Shown here in pieces: positions 18,201 through 26,652 of a stretch of 64,000 bases of DNA. Source of the stretch: CAVSQX01 sp963730225. GTDB lineage: Bacteria > Planctomycetota > Phycisphaerae > Tepidisphaerales > Tepidisphaeraceae. Under the pieces are notes generated by a model that did not search any database, was not told the DNA's origin, and worked only from the letters and a program-made list of their open reading frames with translations. Within the stretch, counting starts at the first letter, position 1. Every line of letters starts with the position of its first letter. The stretch is from the NCBI GenBank assembly GCA_963730225.1, contig CAVSQX010000002.1, positions 1,116,001-1,180,000 on the forward strand. The letters are read 5' to 3'. The position numbers were made by a program, and so were the translations under genes.

Positions 18201-19192
18201 TCGCCGATGCGGCCAAAACCAGCCGGGTTTCCCCGGCGCAATCGATCACCGAATTACTCGAGCAACAGGCTCGCGCCGCCTACGCCCGGCGCAACATCGA
18301 GTATCCGGTGAATCATGTGCTGACCTTCGCCTTCGGTGGAGAAAACGGCAGCACCGAGAATCCCTACGCCGCCGATTTTGTGCGGAACTGGGTGCGATCG
18401 AAGTACGGCGTCGATCTGGGCGTCGACTACATCCGCAGCCGCAGCGTGCGCGAGTTGCACGATGAATTGTGCCGATATCAGAAGGAATTCAACAACGGCC
18501 GGCTCGACGCTGACATCAAAAACATTCTCGCCGCCGGCTCGACGCCCAAGGAACAGTTGGCCGCGTTCAATCATCGCTTCGGCCTGAATCTCAAGGAAGA
18601 GATTTTCCAGCCTTCGGCAATTCCCCCGGCGGTGCGGGCGCTGATTGGCGAGGACCAAACGGAAGAAAAGCTGACCGAGCCGAAAGAGGTCTTCACGCGC
18701 ATTGCCAGGGATCATCTTCGTCGCGAGTTAACCGATCTGGAGCAGTTCGTGCTGATTTCGATTTTCGATCAGAGTTGGAAGGACCATCTGTTCGCCATGG
18801 ACATGCTCAAGGGCGGCATCGGCCTGCACGCCTACGCCGAGCAGGATCCGCGAGTGCTGTTCAAGATGGAAGGGTTTGCCTTTTTCCAGCAGATGATGGC
18901 CGGCATCCGCGACAAGGTCACCGATCTGATTTTCCGCGCCCGGGTGATGGGCAAGACCGAAGCCAAGAGCAATTACCGCGAGACTTCCGCCGTGCACGCC
19001 GACGCCGGTGGATACGGCGTGGGCGAGAACATGGCCGCCACCGCCTCGGCGGAGCAAGCCGCGGGCGATGCCGAACAGCCCGCCCCGGCCAAGACGATCG
19101 TGCGCGATCAACCGAAAGTCGGCCGCAACGATCCATGTCCCTGCGGCAGCGGAAAAAAGTACAAAAAATGCTGCGGCGCCGCCGCCGCATGA
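15251..19192 (+). CDS. secA: Preprotein translocase ATPase SecA, expanded form
   Basis: SecA drives secretory proteins through SecYEG. The chain is 1313 residues, against about 840-900 in most bacteria. Walker A is MATGEGKT (about residue 169), the DEAD-type motif lies in [20 protein letters not shown] (about 280), and the second motor domain carries [15 protein letters not shown] and [19 protein letters not shown]. The C-terminus is a SEC-C zinc motif ([16 protein letters not shown]). The extra length comes from a charged Lys/Glu/Ala insertion (about 310-380), a short insertion after GTDIK (about 640-685) and a large acidic or mixed expansion in the helical scaffold region (about 890-1120). 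The frame is intact throughout. It is followed 13 bases later by a GT39-like gene. Confidence 0.96.
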   Translation: [1313 protein letters not shown]

Positions 19193-19205
19193 GCGAGGCA
19201 GACGG

Positions 19206-21047
19206 ATGGAGGATCGACGCTGGCTTCTCCGTCTCGTCGCCGCCGTGCTGCTGTTCTGTTTCGCCGCCATCTCCTGGAGCGCAGCTGGCACCAAGAGCCC
19301 GACTTTCGATGAGCCGTACCATGCTCTGGCGGCATGGGTGCAGTTCTGGCATCACGATTTTCGTCTCGATCCCCAGGGTGGGCCGCTCTGGCACGATTGG
19401 TGCGCCTTGGCCGTCGGTCCTCGATCGCTGCGGGCGGACTTTTCCGCGGATTCCTGGCGGCAAATTCCCGACGATCTGCTGGCCCAGTGGCCTTGGACCG
19501 TCCAGACCCTGTATCGCACACCCGGCAACGACGCCGAAACCTTCGTCATGCGTCAGCGCGCCGCGTCGCTGGTGCTGGGAGTGGCGCTGGGCCTGCTGAC
19601 GATCGTCTGGGCCAATCGCCTCGGCGGCGCTCTGGCTGCCGTTGGAGCGGGATTTCTCTACGCTTTCGATCCCAACTTCGTGGCTCATGCGCCGCTGGTG
19701 AAGAATGATGTTCCATTCGCGCTGCTGGCCCTGGCGTTGACGATGATGATTTGGCGCGGCGGACAACGCCTGACCTGGGGGAATCTATTTTCCATCGCGC
19801 TGTTGGCCGCCGCCGCTGTGCTCGTGAAGTTTTCCGGGCTGCTCTTTGGGCCCATCCTGCTGTTGATGTTCTGCGTTCGGTCGTTCCTCCCTCAGCCCTG
19901 GCCGGCGCTCGGCCGGCTGCGCACTTCATGCTCCGCTCGCCTGATGGTCGCAATCGTCGCCAGCGCCCTGGTGGGGCTGATCGCCTATGCGGCCGTCTGG
20001 GCGGTCTATGGATTTCGCTTCGCACCGACGCCGGATGCAAATATCTCACTCGACATGACGCAGATCACCGCGCTGGCCACAAAGGCACAGTGGGTTTTGC
20101 AGCATCATCAGACCAATCCCACCACCCGTCAGTTGGCCGATGCCGCGCCGACAGCGATCGTGAGCGCGGTAAATTGGCTGGACAACCATCGACTTCTTCC
20201 CCAGGCGTTTTTGAACGGATTTTTTTATCAGTATCAGGCCGCCTTGCTGCGCAACGGATATCTGCTGGGAAGAATTTCGCTGGCCGGTCAATGGGATTAT
20301 TTTCCGCTGGCGATGCTGTTCAAAACTCCGCTGGCCACGATGGCAACGGGCGGAATCGGCGCGCTGATCGCCTTGGCGCTGTTGCTGGGACGCGCGGGCG
20401 AATGGTCGCTACGGGCGATTTGGACCGTTGCATGTCTGATCCTGCCGCCGGCGGCTTATCTGGCTTCGGCGATGACCGCGGATGTGAACGCCGGCATTCG
20501 TCACGTGCTGGTGATTTATCCGTTTGGATTCGTCCTGATCGGATGGATCGCGGCGTCGGCGTGGCGTCGTTGGCCCGGCGCCAGGCGATGGGCGCTCGCC
20601 ACGGCGGTGGTTCTTGGCATTGCTCTGATCGCCGAAACGTCGTCGGCGTTTCCGGATTACATTGCCTTCTTCAACGTCGCCGCCGGTGGATCGCGCGGCG
20701 GCATTCGCCTGTTGGGTGATTCCAATCTGGATTGGGGACAGGATTTGAAACTGCTCGCACAATGGCAGCGGCGAAATCCTAATCAGCCGCTGTATCTATG
20801 CTATTTTGGCCTGGCCGATCCAGCGTATTACGGCGTTCGTTATGTGAATCTGCCGGGTGGATATCGATACGGCCCCCCGGTTGCGTGGCCCACGGAACCG
20901 GGAGTGATCGCCATCAGCGCAACGAACTTGCAGGGTATCTGGATGCAGCCGGAATTGTACGAACTCTTCTATGCCCAGTTCTGGAAGTTCAAGCCCAAGG
21001 AAGTGCTGGGCGGAAGCATCTATCTCTACGATTTTCCGCCCGATTGA
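19206..21047 (+). CDS. GT39/ArnT-like membrane glycosyltransferase
   Basis: From the ATG at 19206 (MEDRRWLLRLVAAVL) the protein is 613 residues with about ten hydrophobic helices. The first periplasmic loop contains TFDEPYHALAAW, with the acidic Asp-Glu pair expected of dolichyl- or polyprenyl-phosphate sugar transferases (GT39/GT83, PMT-like). YAFDPNFVAHAPLVKND, in the position of the second conserved loop, and a soluble C-terminal part with LGDSNLDWGQDLKLLAQWQ fit a family common in planctomycetes and acidobacteria. It would glycosylate a protein or lipid outside the membrane using a lipid-linked sugar. The ORF upstream of the ATG lies inside secA and is not used. Its last bases overlap the convergent rsfS gene by 22. 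Confidence 0.8.
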   Translation: MEDRRWLLRLVAAVLLFCFAAISWSAAGTKSPTFDEPYHALAAWVQFWHHDFRLDPQGGPLWHDWCALAVGPRSLRADFSADSWRQIPDDLLAQWPWTVQTLYRTPGNDAETFVMRQRAASLVLGVALGLLTIVWANRLGGALAAVGAGFLYAFDPNFVAHAPLVKNDVPFALLALALTMMIWRGGQRLTWGNLFSIALLAAAAVLVKFSGLLFGPILLLMFCVRSFLPQPWPALGRLRTSCSARLMVAIVASALVGLIAYAAVWAVYGFRFAPTPDANISLDMTQITALATKAQWVLQHHQTNPTTRQLADAAPTAIVSAVNWLDNHRLLPQAFLNGFFYQYQAALLRNGYLLGRISLAGQWDYFPLAMLFKTPLATMATGGIGALIALALLLGRAGEWSLRAIWTVACLILPPAAYLASAMTADVNAGIRHVLVIYPFGFVLIGWIAASAWRRWPGARRWALATAVVLGIALIAETSSAFPDYIAFFNVAAGGSRGGIRLLGDSNLDWGQDLKLLAQWQRRNPNQPLYLCYFGLADPAYYGVRYVNLPGGYRYGPPVAWPTEPGVIAISATNLQGIWMQPELYELFYAQFWKFKPKEVLGGSIYLYDFPPD

Positions 21048-21358
21048 TCTGCCGGCTCCCATGCCACGCGGGGGGCGTCGCCCCAGAGGTTGTCCAGATC
21101 GTAATAGCTGCGGGCTGCCGGGCTGAAGACGTGCAACACCACATCCACAAAATCGGTGAGAATCCAACTGCTGCCTTCGTAACCGTTGCGGCTCAGCGCC
21201 TTGAAGCGCAGCGGGCCGCCCAGTTCCTCGATCTGATCGGCGACGCTGCGCATCTGACGATCGCTGGTGCCGGTGGCCAGGATGAAATAATCGGTAACGG
21301 GCGAGATTCCGCGCACATCCAGCACGGCCACATCCCGGCAGCGCGTCGCCGCCGCCAA
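21026..21358 (-). CDS. rsfS: Ribosomal silencing factor RsfS
   Basis: RsfS binds ribosomal protein uL14 and blocks subunit joining in starvation. The conserved core CRDVAVLDVRGISPVTDYFILATG, SVADQIEELGG and SSWILTDFVDVVLHVFSPAARSYYDLDNLW is present. The start is uncertain: 21358 is a TTG, and in-frame sequence just upstream (FAIEAAQLAAATRC) also looks like the normal N-terminal helix of the family. The true start may thus lie nearer 21400, abutting or overlapping the end of hppA, which precedes it on the same strand. Confidence 0.88.
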   Translation of the reverse strand: MAAATRCRDVAVLDVRGISPVTDYFILATGTSDRQMRSVADQIEELGGPLRFKALSRNGYEGSSWILTDFVDVVLHVFSPAARSYYDLDNLWGDAPRVAWEPADQSGGKS

Positions 21359-21413
21359 CTGGGCCGCTTCAATGGCGAAACGAAGTGCGGGCTGGACCGT
21401 TCGGGCAGCGATG

Positions 21414-23930
21414 TTACACCGTCACGCCCACGCCGGTTCGCTGCGCCACCGAGGCGTGCGGCTTCTCCTCGGCCGCTCCCTGCTTGATCCGCATTCCGTA
21501 GAACGATCGGTAAATGAAAAACAGCGCGACCAGGAAGAACGCGCCCGACAGTATCAATTTCAGGCCCGTCTGCTGATTCCGCTGCATTTCCTGGGCTAAT
21601 TCGACGGCCAGCAGGCCAAACAGCGTGGTGAACTTGATGATCGGATTCATCGCCACCGAGCTGGTGTCCTTGAACGGATCGCCGACGGTGTCGCCGACGA
21701 CGGTGGCGGCATGCAGCGGAGTTCCCTTCTCGCGCAGCTCGACTTCGACGACTTTCTTGGCGTTGTCCCACGCCCCACCGGCGTTGGCCATGAAGATCGC
21801 CTGGAACAATCCAAAAATCGCCAGCCCAATCAGGTAACCGATGAAGAAGAACGGTTCGAGACAGGCGAAGGCGAGTGTGATGAAGAAAGTCACCATGAAA
21901 ATGTTGAACATGCCCGCCTGGGCGTAGCGGGTGCAGATGGCGACGACGCGGATGCTGTCTTCCATCGAGGCCTTGGCCGCCCCGTCGAGCTTCATGTGCC
22001 GTTTGATGAATTCCACCGCACGATACGCCCCGGTCACCACGGCCTGCGTTGTCGCGCCGCTGAACCAGTAGATCACCGCGCCGCCGAGAATCAATCCAAG
22101 CAGAAACGGAGCGTACAGGATCGAAAGATGTGCGATCGCATCCTTGTCGCTCATGCTGTTGGTGAGCAGCATGATGATGCTGAAGATCAGCGTCGTCGCG
22201 CCAACAACCGCAGTGCCGATGAGCACGGGTTTGGCGGTGGCTTTGAATGTGTTGCCGGCTCCGTCGTTGGCTTCGAGGAGGAATTTCGCACGCTCGAAGT
22301 TGACGTTGATGCCATAGTCGCGCTGAAGTTCGCCTTCGATGCCGGGAACCTGTTCGATCAGGCTCAATTCGTAAATGCTCTGCGCGTTGTCGGTCACCGG
22401 TCCATACGAATCGACGGCGATGGTCACCGGACCCATGCCCAGGAAACCAAATGCGACCAACCCGAATGCGAACACCGCAACCGCTGGCGCCGTGGCCGGC
22501 AGCATCAGGGCCGAAACGCCCAACCCGCTGATGAGATAGGCGATGGCCATCAGGCCGGCGATGAGGATTCCGCCGAGCCAAAACCCGCTGAAATTTCCGG
22601 CCGTCAGGCCGCTGAGCACGTTCAGCGAAGCGCCGCCCTCGCGGCTGGCATCGACGATCTCCCGCACGTGCCGGCTGTGCACGCTGGTGAAAATCTTCGT
22701 GAACTCCGGAATCAGCGCCCCGGCCGCCGTGCCGCAACTGATGATCGTCGAGAGCTTCCACCACAACGAGCCGTCGCCCAGATCGTGGATCATCAGATAC
22801 GAAGCCAAGAAGGTGCTGGCGATGGAGATGGCGCTGGTGAGCCAAACCAGGCTCGTGAGCGGTTTCTCGAAATCCATCTCGTCGGCGTCGCGGTATCTGG
22901 CTCGGGCGATGACTTCGTTGAGCAGGTAAGAGAAGCCGCTGGTCAGCACCATGACCAGACGCATGGCGAAGATCCACACCAGCAGCGTACTTTGCACCGC
23001 CCCTTCCTTGGGCATCGCCAGGAGAATGAACGTGATCAGCGCGACGCCGGTGACGCCGTAGGTTTCAAAACCGTCGGCGGTGGGGCCGACGCTGTCGCCG
23101 GCGTTGTCACCGGTGCAGTCGGCGATCACGCCGGGGTTGCGGGCGTCGTCTTCCTTCACGTTGAAGACGATTTTCATCAGGTCGGCGCCGATGTCAGCGA
23201 TTTTCGTAAAGATTCCACCTGCGACGCGCAGGGCGGCCGCTCCGAGCGATTCACCAACGGCAAACCCGATGAAGCACGGCCCGGCGTAGTCGGTCGGCAC
23301 GAAAAGCAAAATGCAGAGCATAATGACCAGCTCGACGCTGATCAGCACCATGCCGATGCTCATGCCCGCCTGAAGCGGAATGGCGTAAACCGGATACGGC
23401 TTGCCCGCCAGCGATCCCATGGCGGCGCGGCTGTTGGCGAAGGTGTTGATGCGAATTCCAAACCACGCCACGCTGTAGCTTCCGAAGATGCCGACCAGGC
23501 TGAAGAGAATAATCACCGCCACCTTGGCCGGATGGCCGGCGGTGCCCTCGGCGAGGAATCCGAAATAGATGATGAGAATCGCGCCGATGAAAATCTCCAG
23601 CAGCAGAATGAATTTCAGTTGATTCTGGAGATAGGTTTTGCACGTTGCGTAGATGGTTTCGCTCACTTCGCGCATCGTGCGATGCACGGGCATGTTCTTC
23701 AGACGATGATAGATGATCAGCCCGAAGATGAATCCCAGGGCGCAAATGGCCATTCCGCAAACCAGCAGCGTGTGTCCGCCAATGCCGAAGAAGGTGGCGC
23801 GATTGAGATCGGGGATTCTCAGCGATGTGTCATTGGCCTGAGCGGGGGCGCTGGCCAGAAGAAAAACCACCGCGCCGGCCAGTGCCGCGCACAATCGGCC
23901 CAGTCGGCCTCGCGTGAGGGTTTGAAGCAT
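21414..23930 (-). CDS. hppA: Membrane-bound proton-translocating pyrophosphatase, divergent type
   Basis: HppA couples pyrophosphate hydrolysis to H+ or Na+ pumping. I start at the ATG at 23930, which is preceded by AAAGG and opens a signal-like helix (about residues 1-32); a GTG at 23963 is the alternative. The 838-residue protein has about 16 transmembrane helices. The substrate-binding loop reads KEDDARNPGVIADCTGDNAGDSVGPTADGFETYGV in overview, with the acidic DDARNP, GDNAGD and TADGFE elements in place. It differs from the common H+-PPase version (DNVGDNVGDCAGM-type). A second Asp/Lys-rich site (GDTVGDPFKDTS) lies near the C-terminus. The variant loop resembles the divergent Na+-regulated H+-pumping subgroup; that assignment is from memory and unproven. 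Confidence 0.9.
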   Translation of the reverse strand: MLQTLTRGRLGRLCAALAGAVVFLLASAPAQANDTSLRIPDLNRATFFGIGGHTLLVCGMAICALGFIFGLIIYHRLKNMPVHRTMREVSETIYATCKTYLQNQLKFILLLEIFIGAILIIYFGFLAEGTAGHPAKVAVIILFSLVGIFGSYSVAWFGIRINTFANSRAAMGSLAGKPYPVYAIPLQAGMSIGMVLISVELVIMLCILLFVPTDYAGPCFIGFAVGESLGAAALRVAGGIFTKIADIGADLMKIVFNVKEDDARNPGVIADCTGDNAGDSVGPTADGFETYGVTGVALITFILLAMPKEGAVQSTLLVWIFAMRLVMVLTSGFSYLLNEVIARARYRDADEMDFEKPLTSLVWLTSAISIASTFLASYLMIHDLGDGSLWWKLSTIISCGTAAGALIPEFTKIFTSVHSRHVREIVDASREGGASLNVLSGLTAGNFSGFWLGGILIAGLMAIAYLISGLGVSALMLPATAPAVAVFAFGLVAFGFLGMGPVTIAVDSYGPVTDNAQSIYELSLIEQVPGIEGELQRDYGINVNFERAKFLLEANDGAGNTFKATAKPVLIGTAVVGATTLIFSIIMLLTNSMSDKDAIAHLSILYAPFLLGLILGGAVIYWFSGATTQAVVTGAYRAVEFIKRHMKLDGAAKASMEDSIRVVAICTRYAQAGMFNIFMVTFFITLAFACLEPFFFIGYLIGLAIFGLFQAIFMANAGGAWDNAKKVVEVELREKGTPLHAATVVGDTVGDPFKDTSSVAMNPIIKFTTLFGLLAVELAQEMQRNQQTGLKLILSGAFFLVALFFIYRSFYGMRIKQGAAEEKPHASVAQRTGVGVTV

Positions 23931-24405
23931 ATCCGTTGCCTTTCGATTTTCCTGAGTTTTCACCGACCGCCGGACCGGCCGCTATCGTATCGCTCCGCCA
24001 TTGTGTTCCGCCGGCGCAATCGAGCCGGCGGGATTATGATTTCGGTTTCACTTTTTGACAATATGTATATCGGATGAAATGCGAAAGGTGCGCAGCAGCA
24101 AATTACGAAATGGATTTTTATTGGTCCAAAGCGAGCTGGGCCGAGTCGGAGTTTTTCGCTGAGCGCCGATTTTCCAATTGAGGCGTCGGGTGTATTTGGG
24201 GCAGTTAGCAATTCTTTTGGTTGGCTGGTTGCGCGGGGACAAAAGTATGCGCTTTTGTGGTCGGTTGTTTAATCGAAAATAGCGCAAGTGTCTTAATGGA
24301 AGACACTTGCGCAATTTCGGCAAGGTATGCGCTTTTGGAACGTGCGACGGGGGCAGTCAATGGCTTGGCACTGCTGCAGGCGTCGCGCGTTTTCGGCCCG
24401 ATGTG
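23931..24405. other. Noncoding region between hppA and the 24460 gene
   Basis: About 475 bases upstream of hppA with no convincing gene. It is less GC-rich than its surroundings in the middle part. It holds a palindrome, a perfect hairpin and a repeated 13-mer (described separately, 24239-24337), and ends at the terminator of the 24460 gene. The hppA promoter should lie at its left edge, but I see no confident -35/-10 pair. Confidence 0.6.
24239..24337. repeat. Perfect hairpin framed by direct 13-mers
   Basis: GTATGCGCTTTTG occurs at 24245-24257 and again at 24325-24337. Between the copies is a perfect 13-bp hairpin with a 5-base loop (GCGCAAGTGTCTT at 24282-24294 pairs with 24300-24312). 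The first 13-mer also sits in a small palindrome (ACAAAAG at 24239-24245 against CTTTTGT at 24252-24258). The hairpin lacks a T-run, so it is not an ordinary terminator. It could be an operator, a protein-binding array or a structured RNA element. Confidence 0.75.
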
Positions 24406-24430
24406 AAAAAACCCCGCATGACATGCGGGG
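24406..24430 (-). terminator. Intrinsic terminator of the 24460 gene
   Basis: On the minus strand an 8-bp GC stem (CCCCGCAT/ATGCGGGG) with a 3-base loop is followed by six T residues (24406-24411 as A on the plus strand). It lies 30 bases after the stop of the minus-strand gene at 24460. Confidence 0.85.
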
Positions 24431-24459
24431 CTTTGTACTGCTGGAAGAGTTTGTCGACG

Positions 24460-25218
24460 TTATTGGGCCGGTTGCGAAGCCGGCGGGGCTTCCATGGCGG
24501 TTTTGGCTTCGGCGGGGATGTCGACGGTGGTGGAGCCGACGTCTTTGAACTCGACGGTGGTGGTGCGATCGACGTCGGTGTCGTTGCCGTTGAAGCTCAT
24601 GGTGCCGGTAAGATGGATTTGCGATTTGGAGACAGCGCCGTCAGTGATCCAGAGTTTGACGGTGGCCTTGGGATTGGTGACCTCGGGAGCGGGGGTGTTG
24701 GCGTTGTTCCCACGGCGTCGGCCGAAGGTGAACAGGTCCTTGGCCTGATCGGCGGAAAGATCGGCGGTGTAGGCGTCGTCGGCCTTGGTGAAGTCGGGAG
24801 ATTTGGCCAGGATGTCCTGCATCATCTGCACGGGCGTGCGATAGTTCTGCACGATTCGGGCGAGAAATCGCTGGAGATTGAAACCACCACCGCCCCCGCC
24901 CCCGCCGCCGTTATCGGCGGCCAGCTCGGCGGCGGATTTCCAGCCGTCGTCGGTCTTCACCGCGCCTTTGTCGCCGTTGACGACGATATCGTACGATGTG
25001 TCGCGCATCGGAATGCTGATCGCAGCGCCGACATCTTTTTGGAATTTGCCGGTGGTGGTGCCAGCGCCGAAGCCGCCTTCGATGGTGCTGCTCCAACTGT
25101 AGCTTGAAGCATCGGCGAGTTTTTGAACGGCCGCATTCACGTCATCCTTGGCGTCGGCTAAGGCGAGCGAGGCGGTGGCACAGAATATCACGGTGAAGAC
25201 GAGAGCGCGGCGAATCAT
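24460..25218 (-). CDS. Secreted protein, unknown function
   Basis: The ATG at 25218 is preceded by a strong GGAGGT site and opens a signal peptide (MIRRALVFTVIFCATASLALA, cleaved near residue 21). The mature protein (about 230 residues) starts KDDVNAAVQKLADASSYSW and has beta-rich segments around a Gly run (about residues 125-132, GGGGGGGF). It ends with a Pro/Ala-rich tail. The layout (secreted, Ala/Asp-rich start, beta-strand body) is like planctomycete proteins related to lipoprotein-carrier folds, but I cannot assign a family. It has its own terminator. Confidence 0.65.
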   Translation of the reverse strand: MIRRALVFTVIFCATASLALADAKDDVNAAVQKLADASSYSWSSTIEGGFGAGTTTGKFQKDVGAAISIPMRDTSYDIVVNGDKGAVKTDDGWKSAAELAADNGGGGGGGGGFNLQRFLARIVQNYRTPVQMMQDILAKSPDFTKADDAYTADLSADQAKDLFTFGRRRGNNANTPAPEVTNPKATVKLWITDGAVSKSQIHLTGTMSFNGNDTDVDRTTTVEFKDVGSTTVDIPAEAKTAMEAPPASQPAQ

Positions 25219-25274
25219 GGAGGACCTCCGAGAGTTGGGGTTGATTGGGAAATGATAGCGGGAAGGGGCAAGAG

Positions 25275-25360
25275 AATGCAACGCTCAATGTTGGAATGGA
25301 AGATAGAACATTGATTCGGGGAATTAATGCAACGCTCAGCACTCAACACTCAACGTTGAA
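25275..25360. repeat. Direct 13-mers and CACTCAA heptamers
   Basis: AATGCAACGCTCA occurs at 25275-25287 and 25326-25338. The second copy runs into two tandem CACTCAA units (near 25340-25353) and a degenerate copy CGTTGAA. It is the third intergenic seven-base repeat tract in the window. Confidence 0.7.
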
Positions 25361-25937
25361 GTGGGGGAGAAGATTGGGTGGGAGCGGTGGAGGGGGAGTG
25401 AGGTGAATTGGTCTGAAGGGGGATTTCGATGCTGGGCAGACTGGATTTGAGCTTGTCGATCTGCGGTTGAAGCTGGCCATTGGCGTGCATCCAGAAAAGA
25501 TAAACTCCTCCCGAGATCAGCAAGCCGAGAAATGGAATCGTCTGGCCGGTGCGGCGGAAGAGCACCGCGCCGAGGAACGCCAATCCGCTGGCGACGACGC
25601 CGATGACGGCCAGCGGATGGATGAAGGAAGTGGCCTGGCCGGTGTATTGGGCGGCGGCGGCCAGGGCACCGAGAACCAGGCCGACGGTGCCGAGGAAGCT
25701 GAGGTTCTTGGAAAAATTGCGCCGGCGGGGGGCGTGGTGGATCGTGGTGTGATAGTGGATTTCCTGCGGCGGCTGGGACTGCGGTGGCGGAGTCGGCGGG
25801 GGTACCGCGCCGGCCGGGGTGGTGATGTGGATGAAAGTCTGCGAGGTCGGCGGCGGTGAGCCGGGCGACGGGGGAACGGGCTCGACGCGCTGAGCTTCAA
25901 CTTTGATCGTTTTGTCGCGACGAATCAGATTGCCCAT
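25350..25937 (-). CDS. Membrane protein with Pro-rich N-terminus, unknown function
   Basis: The 195-residue protein begins with a hydrophilic, Pro-rich region (about residues 20-65, with PPPTPPPQSQPPQ) containing His/Thr motifs (EIHYHTTIHH). Three hydrophobic helices follow (about 82-97, 107-127, 132-150), then a short polar Ser/Pro tail. No enzymatic motif is visible. A cytoplasmic disordered arm on a small membrane domain is the likely topology. The gene runs leftward on the same strand as the 24460 gene, with the repeat tract between them. Confidence 0.55.
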   Translation of the reverse strand: MGNLIRRDKTIKVEAQRVEPVPPSPGSPPPTSQTFIHITTPAGAVPPPTPPPQSQPPQEIHYHTTIHHAPRRRNFSKNLSFLGTVGLVLGALAAAAQYTGQATSFIHPLAVIGVVASGLAFLGAVLFRRTGQTIPFLGLLISGGVYLFWMHANGQLQPQIDKLKSSLPSIEIPLQTNSPHSPSTAPTQSSPPLQR

Positions 25938-26042
25938 GGGGAGATTCTAATCGAAAGCGTTTGCGGGGAGTAAGGTGGGATTGACGAAGTTCGAAATTCG
26001 TACTTCGGATTCTTCGAGCGAGGAATTGCCGATAAACGAACC

Positions 26043-26652
26043 ATGCACCTTGCAACCATCGGTCGCGGCGTGCTGCTGGGGCTTGGGGCGGCTGCGCCGA
26101 TTGGGCCGGTGAATCTGGAAATCGCCCGACGCTCGCTGCGGCAGGGATTTGCGGCGGGGTTCTCGCTGGGCTGCGGGGCGGCGACGATCGACATCCTCTA
26201 CGCGGTCGTCAGCAGCCTGAGCGTGCGGCCGCTGCTGAATCGGCCGGGGCTGCTGACGGGGCTGGGGATCGTGGGGGGATTGTTCATCGGATATCTGGGC
26301 GTGATGTGTTTCGTGTCGGCAGCCAAGCCGATTGCGCTGGGCGAAACGTCCGGGCGATCGAGGCGGAATTATTTGACGGGTCTGTTGATGACGGGGTTGA
26401 ATCCGATGACGCTGGCGTTCTGGTTCATCGCGGTACCAGGTGTGGTGGGCCAGATCACGGCCGATCCGAAGCACGATCTGCCGTGGGTGTGCGCGGGCGT
26501 GTTCGCGGCGACGATTGCGTGGGTGGGCGGATTTTCGGGAAGTTGCGCTGGCGGGGCTATGGAGCGGGACATCATGGCTGCGTGTGGTGGATGTGGCCGG
26601 TGGAACGCTGCTGCTGGGATTTGCGGTGGCGGCGATTTGGCGGGCGGTGTAA
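26043..26652 (+). CDS. LysE-family amino-acid exporter, frameshifted
   Basis: The N-terminal part (MHLATIGRGVLLGLGAAAPIGPVNLEIARRSL) is the first helix and conserved loop of LysE/RhtB exporters, followed by GFSLGCGAATIDILYA and LTGLLMTGLNPMTLAFWFIAVPG. The frame is lost near 26537, inside a TTTT run; removing one T continues the protein as GFREVALAGLWSGTSWLR and a final helix to the stop at 26650-26652. The corrected product has about 202 residues and six helices, normal for the family. The substrate is unknown. Confidence 0.8.

Noticed and set aside
16520..18241. A long open frame antisense to secA
   Set aside because: No motif, no start context, and the opposite strand is an unmistakable SecA.
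21711..24077. A long open frame antisense to hppA (788 codons)
   Set aside because: Its composition is low-complexity and charged (Asp, Glu, His, Arg) and it mirrors the codon periodicity of hppA. Such antisense frames arise in GC-rich genes.
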